DNA of 7,392 bases from Acidobacteriota bacterium (GTDB lineage Bacteria > Acidobacteriota > Blastocatellia > Pyrinomonadales > Pyrinomonadaceae): positions 23,207 to 30,598 of the forward strand of contig QHXL01000119.1 of NCBI GenBank assembly GCA_003222935.1, written 5' to 3'. The position numbers were made by a program, and so were the translations under genes. How positions within the stretch are numbered: the stretch's first letter is position 1; each line of letters begins with the position of its first letter. The notes under the pieces were generated by a model. It saw nothing but the letters and a program-made list of their open reading frames with translations. It did not search any database and was not told the DNA's origin. This document shows positions 1 through 5,932 of this stretch, piece after piece.

Positions 1-335
1 GTAGCGAAGGCAAAACCGGAGATGCAGTCTGGGGCACGCGTGGTCGTTGGACCATGTTGGCGGGCAACGTCAAGCAGGAACAGATAACTCTCGCTATCCT
101 GGATCATCCGAAGAACACCGGCTTTCCGACTTACTGGCATGCACGTGGGTACGGACTCTTCGCGGCGAATCCGTTAGGCCAGGAAGTGTTCAGTAAAGGG
201 CAGGAAAAACTCAATTTCACCCTTGAGCCAAAACAGTCCGTGACATTTCGTTACCGACTCTTGATTTTATCGGGAGCGGTTTCAGCGGATCAGGTTGAGA
301 AGGAATACGGTCGGTTCGTGAAAGATGTGAAGTAA
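1..335 (+). CDS. DUF6807 (PmoA-like) family protein, 3' end only
   Basis: The reading frame is open from base 3 and ends at TAA 333-335, so the gene begins left of the window and about 110 C-terminal residues are visible. An ATG at 54 lies inside this open frame and is unlikely to be the real start: the 17 residues before it (SEGKTGDAVWGTRGRWT) already fit the family. The stretch with GDAVWGTRGRW, ILDHPKNTGFPTYWHARGYG and FAANPLGQEVF, followed by FTLEPKQSVTFRYRLLI, is the characteristic C-terminal half of the DUF6807 family, often labelled 'methane oxygenase PmoA' in databases. From family knowledge, these proteins occur in Acidobacteria, Planctomycetes and Bacteroidetes, often near sugar-related genes, and the PmoA name does not imply methane oxidation. 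No biochemical role can be read from this fragment. The gene converges on the kinase gene, with palindromic repeat copy 1 between the two stops. Confidence 0.85.
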   Translation, partial: SEGKTGDAVWGTRGRWTMLAGNVKQEQITLAILDHPKNTGFPTYWHARGYGLFAANPLGQEVFSKGQEKLNFTLEPKQSVTFRYRLLILSGAVSADQVEKEYGRFVKDVK

Positions 336-347
336 AACTCAATCAGA

Positions 348-434
348 TGTCCGATATGCTTTAGCTTGTCATGACTTCACCTACAGCCTGGATGGCGCTA
401 AATCATCTCACGACAAGCTAAAGCATGTCGGACA
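348..434. repeat. Palindromic intergenic repeat, copy 1 (uninterrupted)
   Basis: Two 27-nt arms at 348-374 and 408-434 are reverse complements with 25 of 27 matches; the left arm begins TGTCCGATATGCTTTAGC. The spacer is 33 nt (375-407). A further pair (347/435) can extend the stem by one base. The same arm sequence recurs at 4248-4540, but the spacers of the two copies differ. This fits a dispersed small palindromic element (REP or MITE-like) rather than a local hairpin. It lies between the convergent stops of the DUF6807 gene and the kinase gene and has no ORF. A long stem here could block or terminate transcription from both sides, although there is no T-tract of the usual intrinsic-terminator kind. 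No clear target duplication flanks it. Confidence 0.9.
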
Positions 435-448
435 TTCGACACCTCACT

Positions 449-2671
449 TCACGCAGCGGCCGGATAAAGGCGCTCGAAATCGGGGTGGCCGTGGAGCTTC
501 TGTAGATCTGGGTCCTGCCTGGTCCAGTTCGCGTCTCGATAACCGGCTTCCCAGGCTCGCTTCATCGCATTCACGGCATCGTCGAGATTATCCATCGAGC
601 AGTAGACACAAGCAGAGTTGTACAAGATCATCGAATCGTCCGGACGCAGTATCATCGCCATGTCAGCTTCTTTCTTGGCTTCTTCAAACCTGCCTTGCAT
701 CGCGTACTTGCCCGAGAGTAAAACGCGAGCACGCGCATCCTCAGGGACCTTCTTTAGGTGCGCCTCATAAACTGCAATCTCGCGATGAACAAAATTTAGC
801 TTCGCCTCTTTCTTTCCAAGAGCTCCGAGTGCGTTGTGGATCGGCACAATCGTGTTGTAGTTCTCGCTTGCATGGGCCATGGATTCTTCCATCATGTCGA
901 CTATTTCCTGATAACGTCCATCGGCAAACAAAGATCTGCCGAGAAGGTAATAGCCGCCGTCCAGATCAGGGGTTGTGTTGAGCGCTGTGCGCATCTTCTC
1001 TGCCGCCTCCCGGTAGTTGCCACTCGCGAATAGTACCCACGCTTTTGCGCACTCGATCTCAGGGGCTTCCTGGCCGGTGGCATTTGCTCGTTCCGTCGCG
1101 ATGATTGCCCGGTCAATCCATTGCTGATGACGTTCAAAGTGGTAGAAAAACTCCGCGCATACTTTTGCCAGTCCCGCATGCGCCAGTGCGAAGTTTGGGT
1201 CGAGTGCAACAGCGTTCTCGTACATTTGAAGTGCAAACTGCAAGTCCTGTCGACCAACCCGACGCGCGTAGTTTCTTCCTCTCAAATAGAGATCGTAAGC
1301 CTGCAAGTTCTCAGTTGGTTTGGCTGATAATGCTTGTTGCTCTTGTGGCGACAAAGTGATTCTCAGCGCCGTAGCAATCTTGTTCGCAATTTCGTCCTGC
1401 ACTTCAAACACGTCTTTCATCTCGCGATCGTACCGTTCGGACCAGAGTGGGAAATCGGTGGCGGCATCGACGAGCTGCGCATTGATACGTAAACGCGCAC
1501 CTGCGCGACGCAGACTCCCGACGAGTACGTACTTCGCACTAAGTTCCTTTCCTACCTGTCCTGCTGTAACCGACTTGTCACGGTATGCCAGCACCATCGC
1601 ACGCGGAAAGGTCTTCAATCCTTTGATCTTCGAAAGTTCGGTTGTTATATCTTCCGTAATACCATCGCGCAGGTATTCGTCTTCCTTCATTCCGCTCAAG
1701 TTTTCAAAATACAAAACCGCAACTGAGTGCTCCGTTGCGACTGCACCTCGCGCGCGGATTGCACTCGACTCGGTCGCCTGTCTACCAGAAGGTGATGAAC
1801 TGAGATCACGTTTTAGTCGCTTGAGTGCTGTCTTCAAGTCAGTTGCACTTTGATAACGAAGGTCGCGATCCTTCTCGAGAGCCTGCGCAATGATGCGATT
1901 GAGTTCGGGAGGTAGCGATGGATTGACCTGATTTAACGGGACTGGATCACGATTGAGTATGGCTTCAAACACTACGGGCGACGTCTCTCCCTGGAAAGGC
2001 AAAACTCCGGTGACCATCTGATAAAGAACCGTGCCGACTGAAAAGAGATCGGTACGCGCGTCTGTAACTTGTCCGCGAGCTTGCTCTGGCGACATATATG
2101 AGACTGTACCGAGCGTTGAGCCTGCTTCAGTAAGATCCTTGGGACGAACTGCCGTCGCTATATCGGAGTCGGCAGTTGCACCCATTGCCAGTCGGTCGGC
2201 CTTATCAATTTTTGCGAGCCCGAAATCGAGAATCTTCGCCTGGCCACGCGACGTCACGAAGATGTTGGGCGGCTTGATATCGCGATGAACAATTCCTTTG
2301 GAGTGAGCCGATTCGAGTGCATCGACGATCTGGATAGCCAGCGTAAGTGTCGACTCGAGGTTGAGTGGACCACGACGTATGCGATCGCCAAGTGATTCTC
2401 CGTCGAGTAACTCCATTACGATGAAGTGCTCTGACTCGAATTGCTCAATACCGTGAATTGTGCAGATGTTTGGATGGTTGAGTGATGATGCCGCACGCGC
2501 CTCACGTTGAAACCGCTGGAGCAAACTCTCGTCGCCAGCCATGGCGGGGGTGAGAAATTTCAAGGCAACGTGGCGACCGAGATTTATGTCTTCAGCTTCA
2601 TAGACAACTCCCATCCCTCCTTCGCCAAGCTGTGACTTGATGACGTAGTGGGAGACTTTCCTGCCAATCAT
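449..2671 (-). CDS. Serine/threonine protein kinase with TolB-like domain and C-terminal TPRs
   Basis: This is a 740-residue Hanks-type kinase of acidobacterial style. The kinase domain covers about residues 8-290. It has a glycine loop GEGGMG (16-21), ATP-binding Lys38 in VALK, helix-C Glu57, catalytic HRDIKPPN (129-136, Asp131 and Asn136), DFG (149-151), a long activation segment ending in GTVSYMSPEQ, and SPE at 194-196. All residues needed for catalysis are present, so it should be active. After a Ser/Ala-rich linker (about 291-313), residues 315-440 resemble the TolB-like/FlgO-type domain (COG5616-like; SVAVLYFENLS, ITEDITTELSKI, YVLVGSLRR, LWSERYDR) found fused to cyclases and regulators. 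TPR-type helices follow at about 455-500, 535-600 and 645-705, with a final HGHPDFERL tail common in this family. No membrane segment is visible, so a cytoplasmic protein is likely. The ATG is preceded by GGAGGG with 7-nt spacing. The substrate is unknown. It is divergent from the propeller gene. Confidence 0.95.
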   Translation of the reverse strand: MIGRKVSHYVIKSQLGEGGMGVVYEAEDINLGRHVALKFLTPAMAGDESLLQRFQREARAASSLNHPNICTIHGIEQFESEHFIVMELLDGESLGDRIRRGPLNLESTLTLAIQIVDALESAHSKGIVHRDIKPPNIFVTSRGQAKILDFGLAKIDKADRLAMGATADSDIATAVRPKDLTEAGSTLGTVSYMSPEQARGQVTDARTDLFSVGTVLYQMVTGVLPFQGETSPVVFEAILNRDPVPLNQVNPSLPPELNRIIAQALEKDRDLRYQSATDLKTALKRLKRDLSSSPSGRQATESSAIRARGAVATEHSVAVLYFENLSGMKEDEYLRDGITEDITTELSKIKGLKTFPRAMVLAYRDKSVTAGQVGKELSAKYVLVGSLRRAGARLRINAQLVDAATDFPLWSERYDREMKDVFEVQDEIANKIATALRITLSPQEQQALSAKPTENLQAYDLYLRGRNYARRVGRQDLQFALQMYENAVALDPNFALAHAGLAKVCAEFFYHFERHQQWIDRAIIATERANATGQEAPEIECAKAWVLFASGNYREAAEKMRTALNTTPDLDGGYYLLGRSLFADGRYQEIVDMMEESMAHASENYNTIVPIHNALGALGKKEAKLNFVHREIAVYEAHLKKVPEDARARVLLSGKYAMQGRFEEAKKEADMAMILRPDDSMILYNSACVYCSMDNLDDAVNAMKRAWEAGYRDANWTRQDPDLQKLHGHPDFERLYPAAA

Positions 2672-2678
2672 TGGGGGA

Positions 2679-2684
2679 CCCTCC
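2679..2684 (-). promoter_or_regulatory. Ribosome binding site of the kinase gene
   Basis: Read on the minus strand the bases are GGAGGG, followed by TCCCCCA and the ATG at 2671-2669. This strong Shine-Dalgarno match with 7-nt spacing fixes the start, which also places the glycine loop at the usual distance from the N-terminus. Confidence 0.75.
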
Positions 2685-2844
2685 GGGCTAATGATGATGG
2701 ATGCAATAAATGTCAGTCATCTTAGTACAGGCTTGAGTTGCACACAAAGAAGAGCTTCAAAACGTGTGCAATGGGCCGAAGAAGAAACAACCGATCCAAA
2801 AGAGTGTAGTAGTCGTCAAATGACTGTAGTGAACACGTAACAAC

Positions 2845-2875
2845 CTGACGCAAGCTTAGTAGTCCACGATACAAT
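2845..2875 (+). promoter_or_regulatory. Possible promoter of the propeller gene, close to the start codon
   Basis: TACAAT at 2870-2875 matches five of six bases of the sigma-70 -10 box. CTGACG at 2845-2850 is a weak -35 match at a long 19-nt spacing. If used, transcription would start at about 2881-2883, practically on the ATG at 2882, giving a leaderless or near-leaderless mRNA. This agrees with the absence of a good Shine-Dalgarno sequence (only GAGAG directly before the ATG). The rest of the 210-bp divergent region (2672-2881) holds a direct repeat TAGTAGTC at 2807-2814 and 2857-2864 and a small GTCA-AA-TGAC inverted repeat near 2815-2824, but no convincing operator. Confidence 0.25.
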
Positions 2876-2881
2876 GAGAGC

Positions 2882-4201
2882 ATGAAACAACTTCTGTTCC
2901 TGGTTCTCTTTCTCTCCCCGCTAACAATCAATGCCCAGAATTGGCCGGCGTTTCGTGGGCCAAATACTTCCGGTGTTCTCGAAACAAAACTTCCGACAAC
3001 ATGGGACGTTGAGAAATCCGCTAACGTGCTTTGGAAGACCACGGTCCCGGGTCTCTCCCATGCGAGTCCAGTAGTTTGGGGAGATAGCATTTTTGTGATC
3101 ACAGCAATCAGTAGTGACACTACCGCGGGTTTCAAAGCAAAGGACCGTGGGATTTCTCTCTCGAACGATGAAACGAAACACACATGGCATATCTATGCGA
3201 TCGATAAACGAAGCGGTCGAGTGCTCTGGCAACAAAAGGCTTACGAAGGTGTGCCCCGCGCTAAGCGACACGTTAAAGCGACCCAGGCTAATTCCACCCC
3301 GGTTACTGATGGTCAATACGTAGTCGCGTTGTTTGGTTCCGAAGGACTTGCCTGCTACGAGACAAGCGGCAAGCTTCTATGGAAGCAGGATCTTGGTGTT
3401 CTCAATCCCGGACTCTGGGACGATAAGACTTCGTCATGGGGCCACTCCAGTAGTCCGATCATCTATCGCGACCTGGTGATTGTTCAAGCTGATGGTCATC
3501 AACAGTCTTTCATCGCAGCGTTTAATCTAAAGACCGGCAAACAAGCATGGCGTGTTGAACGCGATGAGATCACTTCATGGTCCACGCCAACAATTTATCA
3601 AGGTAAGACTCGTACTGAACTTATTGCCAATGGCGGACGTTACATACGCGCCTACGACCCGCTCACTGGCAAGGAACTCTGGCGATTCTCCGATAGCAAC
3701 ACGCAAGTGAAGATGCAGGCGCCGCAAATCTCAAATGATCTGATTTACGTTACCGGCGGTTACCCGGCAGGCCGCCCGATGTGGGTGTTACGGCCCGGCG
3801 GGTCTGGCGATATCTCGCTTAAGGAAGGCGAGACGAAGAATGATTTCATCGCATGGAGTTCTACAAGTGGTAGTCCTTACACGCCGACGCCGATAGTCTA
3901 TGGAGATCTATTTTACGTGCTTGCTGATAACGGAGTCTTGAGCGCATATGAGGCAACAACCGGGGTGCGCGTCTATCAGCAGAGGTTGCCAAGTTCGTTT
4001 AGTGCGTCGCCGATCGCAGCGGATGGTAAGTTGTTTCTGGCGAGTGAAGACGGCGAGGTGTTTGTAGTTAAAGCTGGAAGAGAGTTTCAGGTGCTGGCGA
4101 AGAATGTGATGGGTCAGCCGCTGATGGCGACGCCTGCGATCACTACCGGAATGTTGATCGTACGAGGAGAGAATTCGATCTGGGCCGTAGGACAAAAATA
4201 A
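2882..4201 (+). CDS. Secreted PQQ-binding-like beta-propeller repeat protein
   Basis: A 439-residue protein with a clear Sec signal peptide: MKQ, a hydrophobic core to about residue 16, and a likely signal peptidase I cut after INA (residue 18). The mature protein starts QNWPAFRGPNTSGV, a hallmark of PQQ-like propeller proteins of Planctomycetes and Acidobacteria. Blade motifs of the form A-x-D-x-x-T/S-G-x-x-x-W recur at about residues 106-116 (AIDKRSGRVLW), 159-167, 213-223, 257-267 (AYDPLTGKELW) and, more degenerate, 355-365. Several 'SPVVWGDSIFV'-type strands (62-72, 191-201, 337-347, 376-386) complete a six- to eight-bladed fold. Nothing visible proves that PQQ is bound or that the protein is an enzyme. 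Many relatives are structural or binding propellers, like BamB. It acts in the periplasm or outside the cell. The gene is monocistronic: divergent from the kinase and convergent with the lipoprotein cluster. Confidence 0.93.
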   Translation: MKQLLFLVLFLSPLTINAQNWPAFRGPNTSGVLETKLPTTWDVEKSANVLWKTTVPGLSHASPVVWGDSIFVITAISSDTTAGFKAKDRGISLSNDETKHTWHIYAIDKRSGRVLWQQKAYEGVPRAKRHVKATQANSTPVTDGQYVVALFGSEGLACYETSGKLLWKQDLGVLNPGLWDDKTSSWGHSSSPIIYRDLVIVQADGHQQSFIAAFNLKTGKQAWRVERDEITSWSTPTIYQGKTRTELIANGGRYIRAYDPLTGKELWRFSDSNTQVKMQAPQISNDLIYVTGGYPAGRPMWVLRPGGSGDISLKEGETKNDFIAWSSTSGSPYTPTPIVYGDLFYVLADNGVLSAYEATTGVRVYQQRLPSSFSASPIAADGKLFLASEDGEVFVVKAGREFQVLAKNVMGQPLMATPAITTGMLIVRGENSIWAVGQK

Positions 4202-4263
4202 CCTAAGCACACGGTGGCGCCGCACATATCTACCAGTTGGGATTGCTTGTCCGATATGTTTTA

Positions 4264-4464
4264 GGGCCTCTTGCAAAAGTCAGGAGTGGGAGAAAAAAGA
4301 ACTTTAGTTTAGCGCAAGTAAGGAAGGGCGGTTTACCCCCGCTGGCCTAGCCAAAAGCTACCTCAGGGTTCCTCCTGCCAGGCCAGCGGGGGTAAACCGC
4401 CCTTCCTTACCTGTACTTAATTCACATGCTTTTCTTAACTGATCTTGACTTTAGCAAGAGGCTC
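4264..4464. mobile_element. 201-bp MITE-like palindromic element inserted in repeat copy 2
   Basis: The ends are inverted repeats: GGGCCTCTTGCAAAAGTCA inward from 4264 and GAGCCTCTTGCTAAAGTCA inward from 4464 on the other strand, 17 of 19 identical. The element is flanked by TTTA at 4260-4263 and 4465-4468. The duplication could be read as TTTAG if the element starts at 4265. Copy 1 of the host repeat shows the uninterrupted CTTTAG target. Pairing stays in one register (paired positions sum to 8728) from tip to centre: terminal 19 nt nearly perfect, next roughly 35 nt about half matching, innermost 31 nt perfect, loop of 31 nt (4349-4379). There is no ORF, so mobility would need a transposase supplied elsewhere. 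The ends recall the CTTTGCAAAA-type ends of IS5-family elements, but this is from memory and is weak. Confidence 0.85.
4318..4410. repeat. Perfect 31-bp inverted repeat forming the core hairpin of the inserted element
   Basis: Bases 4318-4348 and 4380-4410 are exact reverse complements (31 of 31), separated by a 31-nt loop. The arm begins GTAAGGAAGGGCGGTTTACC and is GC-rich. RNA or single-stranded DNA from either strand would fold into a very stable hairpin. No T-tract follows directly on the plus strand. On the minus strand a run of six T (4293-4298 region) begins about 20 nt after the stem, too far for a classical intrinsic terminator. It may be a separate, later insertion or simply the best-preserved part of the larger palindrome; the shared register favours the latter. 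Confidence 0.9.
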
Positions 4465-4548
4465 TTTAGCTTGTCGTGACTTTCGCTTAAACCCCGGGGA
4501 CCTCTATCTGGACTCACGACAAGCTGAAGCATATCGGACATACCGTAA

Positions 4549-5046
4549 TCACTTTATCTTTATCGATGACAATACGCGCTGAACTCTCGGGTCTGAATAG
4601 TTAGCCCCGTAGATCGCAATTGTGTAGAAATGAATTTTACTCGCCTGGATCACCAGCACACCTTCCTTCTTCTCTGTGCAGGAATCGAGGGTATAGATAT
4701 AGAGTTTTTGTGGCTCTCCGTTGACCATCTTTTTTTTCAACAGTTTCATTTCATATTTATTTCTGAGGCCCGCACCCAGCCATCCTCTGCTGGCCAGGCG
4801 AGCATACGATCGTGCTAGGGCGTTCATCGTTCGATCGGCGACTGTAGGATCTGCCTGAATCGCTGTTCGCTCGTCCGTCAGTATTGAGTAAACCACTCCT
4901 TCACTGGCTGCCGAGTAACTGGTTTGAGTCTCGGTGATATTGTCGGGTAGATCAATCGTTAGATCGTCAGCCGCAGCAACCGTTTTCCAATCGTATTTCT
5001 GCTGGGGGAGGTTGGGCCGTGACGTACAACAACTCACTCGCCGCAT
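4549..5046 (-). CDS. C-terminal PsbP/DUF1795-like part of a frameshifted lipoprotein gene
   Basis: This 165-codon frame overlaps the upstream lipoprotein frame by 80 bp in the +1 phase. Its ATG (5046-5044) has no Shine-Dalgarno sequence, an in-frame TAG sits two codons before it, and the first 14 residues (MRRVSCCTSRPNLP) look like out-of-frame translation. From residue 15 on (QQKYDWKTV, DDLTIDLPDN) the sequence becomes protein-like. It has the outline of a PsbP/Mog1/DUF1795-type domain: an opening W-K-x-V / D-L-P motif, a central helix (VADRTMNALARSYARLAS), strands with LYIYTLDS, and a closing FYTIAIYGANY...RVQRVLSSIKI. It carries no signal peptide of its own. The best reading is that this is the 3' half of the gene at 4967-5899, with one combined product of about 449 residues after removal of one base. 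The domain assignment is by pattern and moderate in certainty. Confidence 0.6.
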   Translation of the reverse strand: MRRVSCCTSRPNLPQQKYDWKTVAAADDLTIDLPDNITETQTSYSAASEGVVYSILTDERTAIQADPTVADRTMNALARSYARLASRGWLGAGLRNKYEMKLLKKKMVNGEPQKLYIYTLDSCTEKKEGVLVIQASKIHFYTIAIYGANYSDPRVQRVLSSIKIK

Positions 5047-5899
5047 CGGCTAATGAGTTTTCAGCTTTGAATTCGGTTAGATCCTGTGAAGCCTCGTCTG
5101 ACGGCGCCGGTCCAGAAGACACTTCAGGCTGGCTGGCCAAATCCTTCTCTTGCGCCGCTTGTGCTTTCTTGCTCAGTTCTGTTGTCTGTTTAAGTGCTTC
5201 ATCAGACTGCTTCTGATAGGAGGCTTTCTCGGCCTGGCGTCCCTCCAAGCCCGCTATCTTCGCTGCCTCCTGAAGTAGGTTTGTTTTGTAGCTCCACGCG
5301 CTCAAATCATCGGGAGCTATCTTTAACGCCCGGTTGGAATACTCGAGCCCTTCAGTGGCGCATGCTTTTGCTCTGGCAATCTCGGCAGCGTCTTTGGTCC
5401 CACGTGCAGTTATTGTGAATGAGCAGTCCCATGTCTTCCCGGCGAGTACCGTAAAAGCCTGGACCCGGTCGCTAGGACTTTCGTTGGTATCGGAAGCTCT
5501 TTTCAGCCAGTGCTTCTTCAGTTCTTCTTCACCAAGCTTGGTGTAGAAATCAACGATCGCTTTGTCGACAAGGTTCTTGTCGTCTGCGCTGAGCCTGGTG
5601 TCGGCAAGCAGTTGGTTATAACTTTCGATTGCCTTCCTAATACGCGCAATATTTTCAGCCGACTTATCCCCGCTTTCGATCATCTTTCCCCGCACGGCGG
5701 CCAGGAGCTTTTGCAGATCAAAGTTTTTGGGATCGGCGACTCGAAGCGATTCAAGGTTCTTTTCTGCTGACTGATAGTCTTTCTGATCAATTTCACAGAG
5801 AACCGTGGCAATCGTTGTTGTTTTCTGAGCGGTTTGCTGCCCCGAAGTGCAAGCAGCCGTCAGCGTCAGCACTAATACTCCAATGAACGAGTTTTTCAT
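4967..5899 (-). CDS. Lipoprotein with TPR-like helical region, probably truncated by a frameshift
   Basis: The product starts MKNSFIGVLVLTLTAAC, a type II signal peptide with lipobox TAAC and lipidated Cys17, so it is an envelope lipoprotein. Residues 33-75 (DYQSAEKNLESL...DPKNFDLQKLL) and 183-215 (YSNRALKIAPDDLSAWSYKTN) read as TPR-like helix pairs. Residues 215-255 are a charged, probably coiled helix (RQAEKASYQKQSDEALKQ), and 256-275 form a Pro/Ser/Glu-rich linker. In the frame as given the protein stops after 310 residues with the tail AEIRLENGCCG, which looks like frameshifted sequence; the other frame continues with a folded domain. AAGGGGG, 4 nt before the ATG, is the ribosome site. 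The gene follows the secreted protein at 5933-6784 by 33 nt, so they are probably cotranscribed. No precise function is recognised. Confidence 0.8.
   Translation of the reverse strand: MKNSFIGVLVLTLTAACTSGQQTAQKTTTIATVLCEIDQKDYQSAEKNLESLRVADPKNFDLQKLLAAVRGKMIESGDKSAENIARIRKAIESYNQLLADTRLSADDKNLVDKAIVDFYTKLGEEELKKHWLKRASDTNESPSDRVQAFTVLAGKTWDCSFTITARGTKDAAEIARAKACATEGLEYSNRALKIAPDDLSAWSYKTNLLQEAAKIAGLEGRQAEKASYQKQSDEALKQTTELSKKAQAAQEKDLASQPEVSSGPAPSDEASQDLTEFKAENSLADAASELLYVTAQPPPAEIRLENGCCG
5004..5008 (-). other. Probable frameshift site (run of five G, CCCCC on the coding strand)
   Basis: On the coding strand the original frame reads CAA CCT CCC CCA GCA and soon stops. Skipping one C gives CAA CCT CCC CAG CAG AAA TAC (QPPQQKY), which leads straight into the DDLTIDLPDN domain. 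A single extra C in a run of four explains both frames. It may be a real mutation, a sequencing or assembly error in a homopolymer, or a +1 shift on a CCC-C site during translation. Confidence 0.65.
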
Positions 5900-5903
5900 G
5901 GGA

Positions 5904-5910
5904 CCCCCTT
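5904..5910 (-). promoter_or_regulatory. Ribosome binding site of the lipoprotein gene
   Basis: On the minus strand AAGGGGG is followed by TCCC and the ATG at 5899. It is G-rich and close to the start (4 nt). The kinase gene has a similar leader (GGAGGG TCCCCCA ATG), so this may be a local style of leader sequence. Confidence 0.6.
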
Positions 5911-5932
5911 GATTGTGCTGGTTGCAGTTGCT

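Larger units (their letters stand above)
4248..4540. repeat. Palindromic intergenic repeat, copy 2, split by an inserted element
   Basis: The right arm at 4514-4540 and the spacer (4480-4513) are intact. The left arm is in two pieces: TGTCCGATATGTTTTAG at 4248-4264 and the rest (CTTGTCGTGA) at 4470-4479. Removing 4265-4469 restores an 88-bp element with 27-nt arms matching at 25 of 27 positions, the same family as copy 1 at 348-434. The 34-nt spacer is unrelated to that of copy 1 and contains CCCCGGGG at 4492-4499. The element again sits between two convergent genes, after the propeller stop (4201) and just beyond the stop of the leftward lipoprotein gene (4549). No protein-coding sequence is present in 4202-4548; apart from this repeat and its insertion only 4202-4247 remains, and I see nothing in it. 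Confidence 0.9.

Noticed and set aside
1..335. Particulate methane monooxygenase subunit PmoA
   Set aside because: The true PmoA is an integral membrane protein; this soluble sequence matches the DUF6807 family, which carries the PmoA label only by annotation history.
836..1853. Plus- and minus-strand open frames of 65-177 codons inside the kinase gene
   Set aside because: The kinase frame shows continuous TPR and TolB-like features here; these other frames are rich in Ser/Arg/Cys and carry no recognisable domain.
2722..3316. Minus-strand open frames of 153 and 131 codons overlapping the 5' part of the propeller gene
   Set aside because: They lie antisense to a well-supported gene, show no family motif or ribosome site, and have the irregular composition of shadow frames.
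3908..4276. Minus-strand 122-codon frame starting within the repeat region and running antisense into the propeller gene
   Set aside because: It has no ribosome site and no domain, and it covers the conserved last propeller blades on the other strand.
4318..4410. Rho-independent terminator
   Set aside because: The stem is far longer than usual and no T-run follows directly on either strand; the structure is better explained as the centre of a mobile palindrome, though it may incidentally affect transcription.
4248..4540. CRISPR array or integron-type recombination site
   Set aside because: There is only one symmetric nested palindrome with no regularly spaced direct repeats, no cas or integrase gene nearby, and the insertion with target duplication points to transposition.
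5019..5770. Plus-strand open frames antisense to the lipoprotein gene
   Set aside because: Composition and position indicate shadows; the lipoprotein frame has a signal peptide, lipobox and ribosome site.
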